Positions 53,685 through 63,703 of a stretch of DNA of 64,000 nt are shown piece by piece. The first letter of the stretch is position 1. Each line of letters opens with the position of its first letter. The notes under the pieces are model-generated. The model saw only the letters and a list, made by a program, of their open reading frames with translations, made no database searches and was not told the DNA's origin. Origin of the DNA: Heyndrickxia acidicola (lineage in GTDB: Bacteria; Bacillota; Bacilli; Bacillales; Bacillaceae_C); NCBI RefSeq assembly GCF_001636425.1, contig NZ_KV440953.1, positions 384,847 to 448,846 on the forward strand. Reading direction: 5' to 3'. The position numbers and the translations under genes are program-made.

Positions 53685-55028
53685 GTGGCAATTGAAAAGA
53701 TTACTATGCCTCAATTGGGTGAAAGTGTAACAGAGGGAACGATCAGCAAATGGCTGGTGTCCCCTGGAGATAAAGTAAATAAATATGATCCGCTCGCAGA
53801 AGTCATGACTGATAAAGTAAATGCGGAAGTACCATCTTCTTTTTCGGGCGTGATAAAAGAACTGATTGCTGAAGAAGGAGACACTTTGGCGGTGGGGGAA
53901 GTAATTTGCTCGATTGAAGTGGAAGGAAGCGAGCCTGCGGGCACAACTGCACATGAAGAAACCAAGGCTGCAGCATCACCTGCTCCTGCTCCGGCAGCAA
54001 GCAGTGCTCAGGCTGGGATTCAAGAAGCTGCTAATCCAGCTCCTCCTTCTGAACAACAGGGCAAGGTACGTTATTCCCCTGCTGTACTGAAACTTTCCCA
54101 AGAGCACAATATCGATCTTCAACAGGTGAAAGGTTCAGGCAGAGAAGGTCGCATTACACGTAAAGACTTATTAAAAATAATTGAAACGGGAGCTATTCCG
54201 GCACCTGCTGCGCATACAGAAGAAAAGCCGTCTGTGCCTGCTGCAGAACCTGCAGAATCTTCTGCAGCTGCTTCTCAGCCAAAAGCAGCACCGTCTGCAC
54301 CTGCTCCGGTCGTTCCGACGATGCCTGGCGATATCGAAATTCCCGTTACGGGCGTGAGAAAAGCCATTGCAGCCAATATGCTAAAAAGCAAACATGAAGC
54401 TCCGCATGCATGGATGATGATGGAAGTAGATGTCACCAATTTGGTTTCCTATCGTGATAGTCTTAAAAACGAATTCAAGCAAAAAGAAGGATTTAATCTT
54501 ACCTATTTTGCGTTCTTCGTGAAAGCTGTCGCCCAAGCCTTAAAGGAATTCCCGCAGATTAATTCCATGTGGGCAGGCGATAAAATCATCCAGAAGAAAG
54601 AAATTAACCTTTCCATTGCTGTAGCAACAGATGATGCCTTGTTCGTTCCCGTTATTAAAAATGCGGATGAAAAAACGATTAAGGGCATTGGCAGGGAAAT
54701 TACAGAGCTGGCCCAAAAAGTCCGCACTGGAAAATTAAAAGCCGATGAAATGCAAGGCGGTACGTTTACAGTCAATAACACAGGTTCTTTTGGCTCTGTG
54801 CAATCCATGGGAATCATCAATCATCCTCAGGCGGCAATTCTGCAAATTGAATCTATTGTTAAACGCCCTGTGGTGATGAATAATGGCATGATTGCTGTTC
54901 GTGATATGGTCAACCTCTGTATGTCTCTTGACCATCGCATATTGGACGGCTTAATTTGCGGCAAGTTCCTTAAGCGAGTGAAAGAAATTCTTGAAGCAAC
55001 ATCTAAAGAAACAACATCCATTTATTAA
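53685..55028 (+). CDS. bkdB: Lipoamide acyltransferase E2 of the BKD complex
   Basis: 447 residues. Lipoyl domain 1-78 with lipoyl Lys 44 in VMTDKVNAEVPS; an Ala/Pro-rich linker; peripheral-subunit binding domain (about 126-160; VRYSPAVLKLSQEHNIDLQQ); a second Ala/Pro linker; and the CoA acyltransferase domain with catalytic His in SLDHRILDGLICG. GTG start with GGAGGAATC upstream. Forms the core of the complex and binds E1 and E3. Confidence 0.97.
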   Translation: MAIEKITMPQLGESVTEGTISKWLVSPGDKVNKYDPLAEVMTDKVNAEVPSSFSGVIKELIAEEGDTLAVGEVICSIEVEGSEPAGTTAHEETKAAASPAPAPAASSAQAGIQEAANPAPPSEQQGKVRYSPAVLKLSQEHNIDLQQVKGSGREGRITRKDLLKIIETGAIPAPAAHTEEKPSVPAAEPAESSAAASQPKAAPSAPAPVVPTMPGDIEIPVTGVRKAIAANMLKSKHEAPHAWMMMEVDVTNLVSYRDSLKNEFKQKEGFNLTYFAFFVKAVAQALKEFPQINSMWAGDKIIQKKEINLSIAVATDDALFVPVIKNADEKTIKGIGREITELAQKVRTGKLKADEMQGGTFTVNNTGSFGSVQSMGIINHPQAAILQIESIVKRPVVMNNGMIAVRDMVNLCMSLDHRILDGLICGKFLKRVKEILEATSKETTSIY

Positions 55029-55037
55029 TCTCAAATA

Positions 55038-55074
55038 GCCTGGTAAAGGGTACATCCTTTATCAGGCGTTTTTT
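55038..55074 (+). terminator. Terminator of the bkd operon
   Basis: GCCTGGTAAAGG and CCTTTATCAGGC form a 12-bp stem (one wobble) around GTACAT, followed by TTTTTT. Confidence 0.9.
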
Positions 55075-55104
55075 ATAGTTTATGAAATAATAAAATTAAG
55101 CCTT

Positions 55105-55142
55105 GCAGCCTAGAAGATTTGCCTCTTAACCTTCTAGGCTGC
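55105..55142. repeat. Perfect 12-bp inverted repeat
   Basis: GCAGCCTAGAAG and CTTCTAGGCTGC, with an 14-nt loop. It lies in the gap between bkdB and mutA, before a relic of the GC-rich repeat (GCGCGGAAAGCGAGTTCC at about 55171, GTGAAATCAACAGGCAAGA). No convincing gene; a minus-strand frame over 55073-55339 is not supported. Confidence 0.5.
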
Positions 55143-55430
55143 TTGTCGCCTATAACTGCATGCCAACCACGCGCGGAAAGCGAGTTCCTGAAAGTGAAAT
55201 CAACAGGCAAGATTAACAGTGCCTTTTTAAAAGAAATTGTTTTTCCATCCTCCGCAACAACCACATAAATTCTTTCTTTACTGATGTTTTTTATAAGCAC
55301 ATTTTCTGCCAAAAGACTATTTAAAACTCTAGCTTCCACTCTTTATTTATACTAAAATAATATTGAATAATTAAAACAAAAATTTTTTTCAAAAAACTGC
55401 AATCGTTTACATATGGAAAGGAGGAGCATT

Positions 55431-57293
55431 ATGACATCACCTATTCAGCCGGTTAGAGGGCATGCCTTTAAAGAGGCTTCAAAAAGTACGTGGAAAGAAA
55501 CTGTTGAAGCAGCTTTAAAAGGAAAGCCATTTGAATCTCTCAGCCGTTCTACCTATGAAGGCATCAAACTGCAGCCTTTATACACACATGAGGATATTAA
55601 TTTAGAGGAAATGGAACAGCTTCCCGGTGGAGATACGAATCTAAGAGGATTTTCAACCGGCCAAAAAACATGGGCTATCGCACAAGAAATATGGATAAAC
55701 AATGAAGACGAGCTTATGAAGAACATTACAGCAGCTCTTGAAAATGGGCAGGATGCAATATCTTTTAAGACTGAGAGTCTGCAAGCAGAGAAAATTGACT
55801 CCCAAGAACTGATAAAGCTTGCTAATGAAAAGAATGTTCCAATCTTTCTAAGAATCCATGAAAACTTCAGTAAATGGCTCAAGGAGCTGGGAGAGAAGAG
55901 GGAAGCCCTTGTTCTGAGAGGTACAGCAGCCTCTGATTTAATCTCATATGAACTTTCTAAGGGGCATATTGTCCGTGCCGGCAGTAAAGAAATAGCCGAT
56001 TGGAGGCAAGTGATTGAAAGGGCGCATCAATTATTACCGAATGTATGTACCATCTTAATTGATACGGTACCTTATCATAATGCCGGTGCAAATGCAGTTC
56101 AAGAACTGGGAATCTCCCTTGCGGCTGCGGTCACATATATGGAAGCTATGAAGGAATCGAATTGGGAGCCAGCGAAAACGGTTCAAAAAATGGTGTTTCA
56201 TTTTGGAATGGGAAGCCAGTTTTTTATGGAAGCAGCTAAGCTGAGAGCCTTTCGCAGGCTTTGGACAACAGCAGCGTCTGCATATGGTTTAACACAAAAA
56301 GAATCCAAGGTAACAGTTAGCTGCGAAACCTCTTCTTTTACCAAATCTGCCCTTGACCCCCATGTCAATATTCTGAGGTCTGCAAACGAGGCTTTTGCGG
56401 CGATTATCGGCGGTGTCGACTATCTGCATGTAGCTCCTTTTGATGGAGTATACAAAAATCCTGGCAGTCTATCAGAACGCCTTGGCCGCAATACGCAGCT
56501 TATTTTACGTGAAGAAGCTCATTTAGGTTTCGTAACGGATCCTTCCGGAGGTTCCTATTATGTGGAAGCCTTAACCTCTGAGCTAGTCGAAAAAGCATGG
56601 GATTATTTTTTAAAGATTGAGAAGCAAGGGGGCCTGCTGGAGTCGTTGATGTCTGGGGGGATCCAGGCGGATATTAAACAAACGCTAAATGTAAGAATGG
56701 AAGATTCTTACACTCGGAAGTCCTCCATTATTGGTACAAATGTTTATGCAAATCTCCAGGATACATTCATACAGGATCATCCTTCCGAGCACTTTAGTGA
56801 GCAAAACAATCCGCTCGCTCTTTCGAAAACAAGGCGCTCTGAGGCGTTTGAGCAGCTGAGGCGCCGTTCCTTGAAGCTTAGGGAAAACGGCAAAAACCCA
56901 AAAGCCGGCATCATTTGTTTGGGAGCACTAAAGGATCATAAGGCAAGATTGGATTATGTCAGCGGATTTCTTGCTGTAGGAGGAATCGAAGCAGACTGCA
57001 GCGGTCCATGCTTATCGATGCAGGATATCACTTCGTTTATTGAACAGCACTCTTACCCTTATTACTGCCTTTGCGGCCAGAATGAAAGCTATGCACAATT
57101 TGCGCAGCAGTCAGCTGAGTGGCTGAAGTCGAACAAGCAGGGAGTGTTACTTGATATTGCGGGTCTGTTTCCTACAGATGAATGGGAAGACCTTCAGGAA
57201 GCCGGGTTTAACGGCTCTATTTATATAAGGCAAAACATGATTGAAAAACTGGATTCACTTTTAGGTATATGGGAGGGGCAAGTACATGAATAA
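55431..57293 (+). CDS. mutA: Methylmalonyl-CoA mutase small (beta) subunit
   Basis: 620 residues. Partner of MutB; structural subunit that lacks the cobalamin site. A TIM-barrel domain ([46 protein letters not shown]) is followed by a degenerate B12-type domain where the DxHxxG motif is absent ([16 protein letters not shown]). ATG 55431 has AAGGAGGAG upstream. Overlaps mutB by 8 nt. It follows the bkd operon, so propionyl-CoA from Val and Ile probably feeds it. Confidence 0.94.
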   Translation: MTSPIQPVRGHAFKEASKSTWKETVEAALKGKPFESLSRSTYEGIKLQPLYTHEDINLEEMEQLPGGDTNLRGFSTGQKTWAIAQEIWINNEDELMKNITAALENGQDAISFKTESLQAEKIDSQELIKLANEKNVPIFLRIHENFSKWLKELGEKREALVLRGTAASDLISYELSKGHIVRAGSKEIADWRQVIERAHQLLPNVCTILIDTVPYHNAGANAVQELGISLAAAVTYMEAMKESNWEPAKTVQKMVFHFGMGSQFFMEAAKLRAFRRLWTTAASAYGLTQKESKVTVSCETSSFTKSALDPHVNILRSANEAFAAIIGGVDYLHVAPFDGVYKNPGSLSERLGRNTQLILREEAHLGFVTDPSGGSYYVEALTSELVEKAWDYFLKIEKQGGLLESLMSGGIQADIKQTLNVRMEDSYTRKSSIIGTNVYANLQDTFIQDHPSEHFSEQNNPLALSKTRRSEAFEQLRRRSLKLRENGKNPKAGIICLGALKDHKARLDYVSGFLAVGGIEADCSGPCLSMQDITSFIEQHSYPYYCLCGQNESYAQFAQQSAEWLKSNKQGVLLDIAGLFPTDEWEDLQEAGFNGSIYIRQNMIEKLDSLLGIWEGQVHE

Positions 57294-59454
57294 AAAACCG
57301 AATTTCCATGCTATTAAGCCTCTAGTGGAGAAAAAAACTGAATGGAATGCGTCCAATGTCAATCCGAAAGTCATCCAAACGCATGAATCCATTGCAATAA
57401 AATCCATCTATACGAAAGCAGATATTGAAAAGGCTGAGCATCTAAAGGATTTGCCTGGTATTCCTCCATATACCAGAGGGCCTTATTCAACCATGTATGT
57501 GAACCGTCCCTGGACAGTTCGCCAATATGCAGGCTTTTCCACTGCAGAAGAAAGCAATGCCTTTTACAGGCGAAATCTTGCCATGGGACAAAAAGGGCTT
57601 TCCGTCGCATTTGATTTAGCCACTCACCGTGGATACGATTCCGATCATCCCCGAGTTGTCGGAGATGTTGGGAAAGCGGGTGTTGCAATTGACTCGATTT
57701 TGGATATGAAAATTCTCTTTGACGGCATTCCGCTGGACAAAATGTCTGTCTCCATGACAATGAATGGTGCTGTACTGCCTATTTTGGCTTTTTATATTGT
57801 TACGGCCGAGGAGCAGGGAGTAGAGAAGCGCCAGCTGTCAGGTACCATACAAAATGATATTTTAAAAGAATATATGGTTCGGAATACATATATTTACCCT
57901 CCTGAAATTTCAATGAAAATCATTGCGGACATTTTTGAATATACATCCAGGCATATGCCAAAGTTTAACAGTATTTCGATTTCAGGGTATCACATGCAGG
58001 AAGCAGGAGCCCCTGCTGACATTGAGCTTGCTTATACGCTTGCAGATGGGCTGGAGTATGTGAGGACTGGTTTAAAAGCAGGCATAGATATTGATTCCTT
58101 TGCACCGCGCTTGTCGTTTTTTTGGGCAATAGGGATGAATTATTTTATGGAAGTGGCTAAAATGAGGGCTGCCAGAAGAATCTGGGCACAGCTGATTCAG
58201 ACATTCGAGCCCAAGAACCCAAAATCATTGGCTTTAAGAACACACTCCCAAACCTCTGGCTGGAGTTTAACAGAGCAGGATCCTTTTAATAATGTCATTC
58301 GAACTCTTATAGAAGCCCATGCGGCTGCTATGGGCCATACACAATCCCTGCATACAAATGCTTTGGATGAAGCCATTGCACTGCCGACCGATTTTTCGGC
58401 CAGGATTGCCCGCAATACACAACTTTATTTGCAGGAGGAAACGGGTATCGTTGATGTGATAGATCCATGGGGAGGCTCTTACTATGTAGAGTCCTTGACA
58501 AATGAACTCATGGAGAGAGCATGGGGGCATATTGAGGAAATTGAAGGGCTGGGAGGAATGACAAAGGCCATAGAAACAGGGCTTCCGAAAATGAGAATTG
58601 AAGAAGCGGCTGCACGCAGGCAGGCTTTCATTGATTCCCGTAAGGAAACCATTATTGGGGTAAATCGATATAGGCTTGACGAGGAAGAGCCTATTGATAT
58701 TCTTGATATCGACAACACCCTTGTCCGAACAAAGCAAATTGAGCGTTTGGATGAGCTGAAAAAGACACGGAATCCTGCTATGTTGAGCCGTACATTGGCT
58801 GATTTGACAGAAGCGGCCTCTACAGGGAAAGGCAATCTTTTAGAGCTTGCAGTGGAAGCTGCACGCGCCAGAGCCACGCTTGGAGAAATATCGGAAGCTA
58901 TTGAAAAGATTTCCGGAAGACATAAGGCGGTGATCCGGTCTGTGAGCGGTGTATACAGTTCAAGCTTTTCGAATGAGGAAGAGATTGAAGAAGTGAAAGA
59001 GATGGCGGAGGAGTTCTTAAAAAACGAAGGCAGAAGGCCGCGCATCCTGATTGCAAAAATGGGTCAGGACGGCCATGACCGGGGAGCTAAAATTATTGCG
59101 ACTGCTTTTGCCGATCTTGGATTTGATGTGGACATCGGCCCTTTATTCCAGACACCCGAAGAAACAGCGATGCAGGCAGCGGAAAACGACGTCCATGTAA
59201 TAGGGTTCAGTTCTTTAGCGGCTGGCCACAAGACGCTCCTTCCCCAGCTGATAAAGGAATTAAACGAAATTGGCCGTGAAGATATTGTCGTTGTCATTGG
59301 CGGTGTAATACCTGCACAGGATTACGCTTATTTGCTGGATAGTGGTGCAGCTGCTATTTTTGGCCCCGGTACTGTCATTCCAGTTGCTGCGCAAAGGGTG
59401 ATTGAAGAAATTTATCGCCGCTTGGGATATGAGGAAGTGGATGGGAATGGGTGA
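57286..59454 (+). CDS. mutB: Methylmalonyl-CoA mutase large (alpha) subunit
   Basis: 722 residues. Adenosylcobalamin-dependent isomerisation of (R)-methylmalonyl-CoA to succinyl-CoA. Substrate barrel with [20 protein letters not shown] and [17 protein letters not shown]-terminal cobalamin domain with [20 protein letters not shown] (lower axial His about residue 597) and the [16 protein letters not shown] motifs. Close to GGGAGGGG ribosome site, and overlapping mutA and meaB, hence tightly coupled. Confidence 0.97.
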   Translation: MNKKPNFHAIKPLVEKKTEWNASNVNPKVIQTHESIAIKSIYTKADIEKAEHLKDLPGIPPYTRGPYSTMYVNRPWTVRQYAGFSTAEESNAFYRRNLAMGQKGLSVAFDLATHRGYDSDHPRVVGDVGKAGVAIDSILDMKILFDGIPLDKMSVSMTMNGAVLPILAFYIVTAEEQGVEKRQLSGTIQNDILKEYMVRNTYIYPPEISMKIIADIFEYTSRHMPKFNSISISGYHMQEAGAPADIELAYTLADGLEYVRTGLKAGIDIDSFAPRLSFFWAIGMNYFMEVAKMRAARRIWAQLIQTFEPKNPKSLALRTHSQTSGWSLTEQDPFNNVIRTLIEAHAAAMGHTQSLHTNALDEAIALPTDFSARIARNTQLYLQEETGIVDVIDPWGGSYYVESLTNELMERAWGHIEEIEGLGGMTKAIETGLPKMRIEEAAARRQAFIDSRKETIIGVNRYRLDEEEPIDILDIDNTLVRTKQIERLDELKKTRNPAMLSRTLADLTEAASTGKGNLLELAVEAARARATLGEISEAIEKISGRHKAVIRSVSGVYSSSFSNEEEIEEVKEMAEEFLKNEGRRPRILIAKMGQDGHDRGAKIIATAFADLGFDVDIGPLFQTPEETAMQAAENDVHVIGFSSLAAGHKTLLPQLIKELNEIGREDIVVVIGGVIPAQDYAYLLDSGAAAIFGPGTVIPVAAQRVIEEIYRRLGYEEVDGNG

Positions 59455-60577
59455 CCAGAACCGTCCTGAATGGACAGACCCAGAAAAAGAAGAGAATTTT
59501 ACCACAACGTACATGCCAGGATTAAAGTCTAAGCACGATGGAATGGAACAAACCAATCGGAAAAGATTTCAAAAAAAAGATAATGCAGAGCTGGACATTC
59601 AAGAAATTGCAGCTAAACTTGTGGGTGGAAACCGAATAGCCCTTTCTAAGGCGATTACTCTTATAGAAAGTAATGCCAAAGACCATTATCAAAAAGCCCA
59701 GGAGCTTTTAACCTATCTGCTTCCACTGGCTGTCCCATCCATCCGGATTGGAATTACAGGAGTGCCTGGTGCTGGTAAAAGCACGTTTATTGAAGCTTTT
59801 GGTATTCTCTTATGTGAAATGGGCTATAAAGTTGCTGTTTTAGCTGTGGATCCCAGCTCAACGGTGACAGGCGGAAGTATACTCGGCGATAAGACGAGAA
59901 TGGAAAATCTCGCGAGACATCCAAATGCTTTTATCCGTCCTTCTCCATCGGGGGGCACACTTGGAGGAGTGCATCGGAAAACTCGCGAAACGGTGATTGC
60001 ATGCGAAGCAGCAGGATATGATGTTTTACTGATTGAAACTGTTGGTGTTGGGCAAAGCGAAGTAATGGTCAGAGGAATGGTTGACTTTTTTATGCTGCTT
60101 GCTCTGACTGGAGCTGGAGATGAACTGCAAGGGATGAAAAAGGGAATTATGGAGCTGGCTGATGCCATTGTTATTAATAAAGCAGATGGTGAAAATGTAA
60201 CATTGGCCAGAAAAACCTGCCGCGAATATAATCAAATTCTCCATTTTCTGCTGCCGGCAACTAAAGGCTGGCAAACAAGAGCTTTTACCTGTTCTGCACT
60301 CCATGGAACAGGATTAGAAGCGCTCTGGTCTGTTATTCAGAAATTTAAGGAAAAAGGGGAAGAATCGGGTGTATTTACAGAAAGGCGCCATCTCCAAGAA
60401 AAAGAATGGCTTTATTCGATGATTAGAGAAAAGCTTGAAAATGCCTTTTTTGATCATCCCGGTGTTAAACGCATTCTTCCATCTCTGCAAGCATCTGTCA
60501 TCAAGGGGGATGTTCCTGTTTCTAAAGCGGTGGATTCATTGTTTCAGGAGTTTCAGCAGAATAAACCGGAAGTTTGA
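59447..60577 (+). CDS. meaB: MeaB-type GTPase chaperone of methylmalonyl-CoA mutase
   Basis: 376 residues. G3E GTPase that guards and reloads mutase cobalamin. [20 protein letters not shown] is the P-loop; [43 protein letters not shown] and INKAD (G4) complete the GTPase set. The ~55-residue N-terminal extension is hydrophilic and not conserved. ATG 59447 overlaps mutB by 8 nt and has GAGGAAG upstream; ATG 59441 is an alternative. Confidence 0.93.
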   Translation: MGDQNRPEWTDPEKEENFTTTYMPGLKSKHDGMEQTNRKRFQKKDNAELDIQEIAAKLVGGNRIALSKAITLIESNAKDHYQKAQELLTYLLPLAVPSIRIGITGVPGAGKSTFIEAFGILLCEMGYKVAVLAVDPSSTVTGGSILGDKTRMENLARHPNAFIRPSPSGGTLGGVHRKTRETVIACEAAGYDVLLIETVGVGQSEVMVRGMVDFFMLLALTGAGDELQGMKKGIMELADAIVINKADGENVTLARKTCREYNQILHFLLPATKGWQTRAFTCSALHGTGLEALWSVIQKFKEKGEESGVFTERRHLQEKEWLYSMIREKLENAFFDHPGVKRILPSLQASVIKGDVPVSKAVDSLFQEFQQNKPEV

Positions 60578-60650
60578 GACAGTGATTCCAGGCAACATAA
60601 TGCTCCAGTTTCTATGAATATAGCTCATTTTAGTAAAGGAAGGAACAAAA

Positions 60651-60699
60651 GAGGGTGACTCAAAAGGCGGTTATAAGCTGCTTTGAGTCACCTCATTTT
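60651..60699 (+). terminator. Terminator of the mut operon
   Basis: GAGGGTGACTCAAAAG and CTTTGAGTCACCTC form about 14 bp (one bulged G) around a short loop; ATTTTT follows. Confidence 0.85.
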
Positions 60700-61236
60700 T
60701 ATTATTGGACAGAAAAAGGAGAAAGGGGGAAGAACAATTGGTGCGAATATTAGCAAGGTGTCTCTATGGCTTTGAGCAGAAATGAACAGGCAGGACGAAT
60801 AGCGCCGAACATACCTAGTAATACCCAATGATCGTTTGGATTCAACGTTAATTAGAGTGGAAGGTAAAAGACTCCTGCGGGATTAGCTGGCTATAGGGAG
60901 ACCTCCTCAGGAGCTTACTATGATAAGGCTCCCCGCCGCCCGCGGAAAGCGAGCGCCTGCAGCGGAAATCAACCCAGCAGAGGATGATAAGAATGCTGCC
61001 TTTATCTATGTACAATCCCAATTTGGAATTAACTCAAAGGTTAATTGAAGTGAAAAGAAGTGCTTGCAGTGGAAAGCAACAAGCAAATAAAGTTGCTATA
61101 GCCAAGGTCACTTGATATCATCGCACCATTTTGGACAGCCTCTTTGGTTTACATTCATTTCTAGCCTTTTCACTTTTTAAAAGGCGTGTTTAAAGATGCC
61201 TTTTACACATCAATAAACGAAAACATAAACAGAACG
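60700..61236. other. Repeat-rich gap between the mut operon and brxB
   Basis: No gene. A long GC-rich repeat (60848-60985) runs from AATTAGAGTGGAAGGTAAAA GACTCCTGCGGG to CGCGGAAAGCGAGCGCCTGC AGCGGAAATCAACC. A second relic near 61040-61085 reads AATTGAAGTGAAAAGAAGTG. The remaining sequence is AT-rich, with nothing I can name. Confidence 0.5.
60848..60985. repeat. GC-rich dispersed repeat, best preserved copy
   Basis: The full order TTAGAGTGGAAG, GACTCCTGCGGGA, GGGAGACC, GGCTCCCCGCCGCCCGCGGA, AAGCGAGCGCCTGCAGCGGA, AATCAACC matches the repeat known from intergenic regions of many Bacillaceae. Non-coding and palindromic. Confidence 0.6.
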
Positions 61237-61264
61237 AAAAAAAACAGCCTCTAACAAAAGGCTG
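61237..61264 (-). terminator. Terminator-like hairpin on the minus strand (1)
   Basis: CAGCCT (61245-61250) and AGGCTG (61259-61264); read on the minus strand it ends in eight T. No minus-strand gene leads to it. Confidence 0.45.
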
Positions 61265-61285
61265 CCTCAATAAGCAAGCGGCAAT

Positions 61286-61317
61286 AAAAAAGGACAGCGT
61301 ACCACAAAACGCTATCC
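61286..61317 (-). terminator. Terminator-like hairpin on the minus strand (2)
   Basis: GGACAGCGT (61292-61300) and ACGCTATCC (61309-61317) form a 9-bp stem with one wobble; six T follow on the minus strand. Next to it, ACATCTAG (61321) and CTAGATGT (61348) form another inverted repeat. Confidence 0.45.
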
Positions 61318-61406
61318 AAAACATCTAGGGAGTTTAGGGGTATGGATCTAGATGTAATACCAGTTTACCCAGTTCAATATTTTTATAAACGTTTCGGGTT
61401 AAAAAT

Positions 61407-61436
61407 TTGTCATTTGTGTTTTTCTCCTGTTATGAT
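61407..61436 (+). promoter_or_regulatory. Probable promoter of brxB
   Basis: TTGTCA (61407-61412) and TATGAT (61431-61436), 18-nt spacer, with a TGn extended -10 (TGTTATGAT). Ends 38 bp before the start codon. Confidence 0.6.
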
Positions 61437-61474
61437 TAAATAGTATTATATTGAACTGGAAAGGAAGATAGAAG

Positions 61475-61912
61475 ATGAACATGGACTTCAATCTTTTTAT
61501 GAATGATGTCGTTAGCCAGGCGCGCGAAGAAGCTGTAAATGCTGGCTATCAGGAATTGAAAACCGCTGAAGAAGTGGATAATGCACTTAATCAAAAAGGG
61601 ACAACCCTTGTGCTTGTAAACTCCGTTTGCGGCTGTGCAGGCGGAATCGCCCGCCCTGCTGCGGCACATGCCATTCATACAGACAAACGCCCTGACCATT
61701 TAGTAACCGTTTTTGCAGGACAGGATAAAGAAGCAACAGCAAAAGCACGCAGTTATTTTACTGGCTTCCCTCCATCTTCTCCTTCATTTGCTTTATTAAA
61801 AGACGGCAAGCTTGTTACAATGGTTGAGCGCCATGAAATTGAAGGGCATGATCCAATGTCTGTTGTGAACAAGCTTCAAGACAGTTTTGATAAATATTGT
61901 GAAGAAATATAA
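61475..61912 (+). CDS. brxB: Bacilliredoxin (YqiW/BrxB)
   Basis: 145 residues of the YphP/YqiW family, thioredoxin fold with CGC motif: [20 protein letters not shown] (Cys 52 and 54). Removes bacillithiol from S-bacillithiolated proteins after oxidative stress. Contains the family's [20 protein letters not shown]. The ATG has GGAAGATAGAAG upstream; ATG 61481 is the next possible start. Confidence 0.95.
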   Translation: MNMDFNLFMNDVVSQAREEAVNAGYQELKTAEEVDNALNQKGTTLVLVNSVCGCAGGIARPAAAHAIHTDKRPDHLVTVFAGQDKEATAKARSYFTGFPPSSPSFALLKDGKLVTMVERHEIEGHDPMSVVNKLQDSFDKYCEEI

Positions 61913-61934
61913 AAAGTAAATGCTTACAAAGAAG

Positions 61935-61962
61935 ATCCGGTCCATTCAGCCGGATTTTTTTT
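61935..61962 (+). terminator. Terminator of brxB
   Basis: ATCCGG and CCGGAT around a 9-nt loop, then seven T. The yqjA start is 63 bp downstream. Confidence 0.8.
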
Positions 61963-62024
61963 GTTCTTTATGCCTTTCATTATGGTATAGTAGTCACCAA
62001 AAGCTTTATTTACAGGAGAGATTT

Positions 62025-63008
62025 ATGTTCAGAATTGGATACCGAACGTTAAAAACATCGCTGGGAACACCTATTGCGATTTTTATTTCAGAGCTTTTCC
62101 ATCTTCAAAATTTCCTCTCAGCAGGAATTCTTACAATACTTTGTATACAGAATACGAAAAAGAAATCTATTCATGCTGCATGGACGCGCTTTGTAGCTTG
62201 TATTACAGCTATGATATTCTCCACTGTGTTCTTTGAAATATTGGGTTATAACCCCATTGCCATTGGGATAGAGCTTCTTCTATTTATACCGACAACAGTC
62301 CTGTTAAAAGCAAAAGAGGGGGTTGTCTCAAGCAGTGTCATTATTTTGCATTTTTTTGCAAAAGGAAGCATTTCACTGCACTTTATCATCAATGAAATCT
62401 CTATTGTGGTTATTGGGCTCAGTGTAGCACTAATTGTAAACTTGTATATGCCAAGTATTGAGGCTAAGCTAAAACAGTATCAGGAGAAAATTGAAGACGA
62501 TTTTCGCAAGATTTTTGAGGAAATCATCTGTTACCTGCGAACCAACAGTATGTCGTGGGACGGCCGTGAAATAACAGAAACGGGCGATTTGCTTGAAAAG
62601 GGCATTCAGCTAGCTTTTCGGGATGTAGAAAATCATTTAATGACAAATGAATCCTATTACTATACTTATTTTAAAATGCGGCAGCAGCAATTTGAAATTA
62701 TTGAGCGTAATTTAAGGCTGATCACATCTATTTCACACATGGTGGAGCAGCGCCAAATGGTTGCTGACTTTATTGAAGAGCTAAAAGAGAATATAAAACC
62801 CCGCAATACTGCTTTAAAGAGGCTTGAAAAATTGGAACAGCTGCAGGAATCCATTCAGGATATGGAGCTGCCAAAAACGCGGGAGGAATTTGAAGCGAGG
62901 GCAGCTTTGTTTCAATTTCTGCGGGAAATGGAAGATTATCTAATTATTAAAAGCACCTTTAAGGAAAAACAAAAAAGGAATGAAATTCGCCTGGGGAAAG
63001 CAAACTAA
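62025..63008 (+). CDS. yqjA: YqjA family membrane protein (ArAE_1-like / DUF939)
   Basis: 327 residues. Four N-terminal membrane helices (about residues 10-130) and a long cytoplasmic helical domain with coiled coil (KQYQEKIEDDFRKIFEEI, RLEKLEQLQESIQDMEL). It matches the aromatic acid exporter-like DUF939 family, named YqjA in B. subtilis, where it lies in the same place. Function unproven. ATG 62025 is chosen for AGGAGAG upstream. Confidence 0.86.
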   Translation: MFRIGYRTLKTSLGTPIAIFISELFHLQNFLSAGILTILCIQNTKKKSIHAAWTRFVACITAMIFSTVFFEILGYNPIAIGIELLLFIPTTVLLKAKEGVVSSSVIILHFFAKGSISLHFIINEISIVVIGLSVALIVNLYMPSIEAKLKQYQEKIEDDFRKIFEEIICYLRTNSMSWDGREITETGDLLEKGIQLAFRDVENHLMTNESYYYTYFKMRQQQFEIIERNLRLITSISHMVEQRQMVADFIEELKENIKPRNTALKRLEKLEQLQESIQDMELPKTREEFEARAALFQFLREMEDYLIIKSTFKEKQKRNEIRLGKAN

Positions 63009-63035
63009 ACAAAAATTGTTTTTCAGGTGATCATA

Positions 63036-63542
63036 ATGAAACTATTTTTAGCCATCCTTTTTTTGATTGGATCACCAACCTGGCCATTAGGTGACAGGGC
63101 CCTGCTGGGAGATCCGTATATCATTGTCAATAAAAAAACAAATGAGCTTGCCTGGATTCGCGATGGGAAAATCGCTGTTCAAACGAGAATTGCGACAGGG
63201 AGAACAGACGACCTGACGCCTGAAGGATTTTTCACGATTATCGTGAAAGCGAAGAACCCTTATTTCCGAAAGGAGAATATTCCAGGCGGAGATCCCAGAA
63301 ACCCTCTTGGTTCAAGGTGGATTGGTTTTGATGCACGCGGCACGGATGGGAGAATTTATGGTCTTCATGGTACGAATAAGCCTTGGTCTATTGGTAAGTA
63401 TATTTCAAATGGCTGTATTCGGCTCCCCAAAAAAGAACTGGAAACCATTTATGATGAAGTTCCCCTTGGGACTAAGATTTTCATTACCCGTTCATCCAAA
63501 ACATTGGAGCAGCTAGGAAAGGAACTAGGAGTTATTAAATGA
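63036..63542 (+). CDS. L,D-transpeptidase (YkuD fold), YqjB-like
   Basis: 168 residues. N-terminal signal or anchor (MKLFLAILFLIGSPTWPLG), then the YkuD catalytic domain with HGTNKPWSIGKYISNGCIRL (His 111, Cys 127) and NKKTNELAWIRDGKIAVQTR. Cross-links peptidoglycan or acts on spore wall. The gene lies next to yqjA as yqjB does in B. subtilis. ATG 63036 lies 5-6 nt after AGGTGA; GTG 63027 is in frame. Confidence 0.88.
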   Translation: MKLFLAILFLIGSPTWPLGDRALLGDPYIIVNKKTNELAWIRDGKIAVQTRIATGRTDDLTPEGFFTIIVKAKNPYFRKENIPGGDPRNPLGSRWIGFDARGTDGRIYGLHGTNKPWSIGKYISNGCIRLPKKELETIYDEVPLGTKIFITRSSKTLEQLGKELGVIK

Positions 63543-63544
63543 AC

Positions 63545-63572
63545 AAAACCCCCGTATGTACGGGGGTTTTTC
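63545..63572. terminator. Bidirectional terminator
   Basis: AAAACCCCCGTA and TACGGGGGTTTT form a perfect stem with a minimal loop; T-runs on both strands. Ends the L,D-transpeptidase gene and the minus-strand miniprotein gene at 63611-63703. Confidence 0.92.
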
Positions 63573-63610
63573 ATGTTTCAGTATTTATTTGTCCTAGGGG
63601 GTTTCAGCCT

Positions 63611-63703
63611 TTATAGCCACATGGCAATGCCTGATAATATGGTTGTGGCAAGCATAGCAAAAAGCATAATAAATACCACTATTCTTGTGGTTTTTTTAGA
63701 CAT
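63611..63703 (-). CDS. prli42: Miniprotein Prli42 (stressosome-associated)
   Basis: 30-residue membrane miniprotein: N-terminal MSKKTTRIVVFIML, then a helix to LSGIAMWL. It agrees with the Prli42 pattern (KK, R, VV, M-L, G, M-L), the Firmicutes miniprotein that tethers the stressosome to the membrane in Listeria. On the minus strand, AAGGAG lies 7 nt before the ATG, and a strong terminator follows at 63545-63572. Too short for usual gene finders; seen only by reading the minus strand. Confidence 0.8.
   Translation of the reverse strand: MSKKTTRIVVFIMLFAMLATTILSGIAMWL

Noticed and set aside
55073-55339. 88-codon minus-strand frame between bkdB and mutA
   Set aside because: Its C-terminal half is repeat and hairpin sequence, and there is no ribosome site; the N-terminal part looks faintly protein-like, so a remnant cannot be excluded.
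58482-59045. 187-codon minus-strand frame inside mutB
   Set aside because: Shadow of mutB; Ser-rich translation, no start signal.
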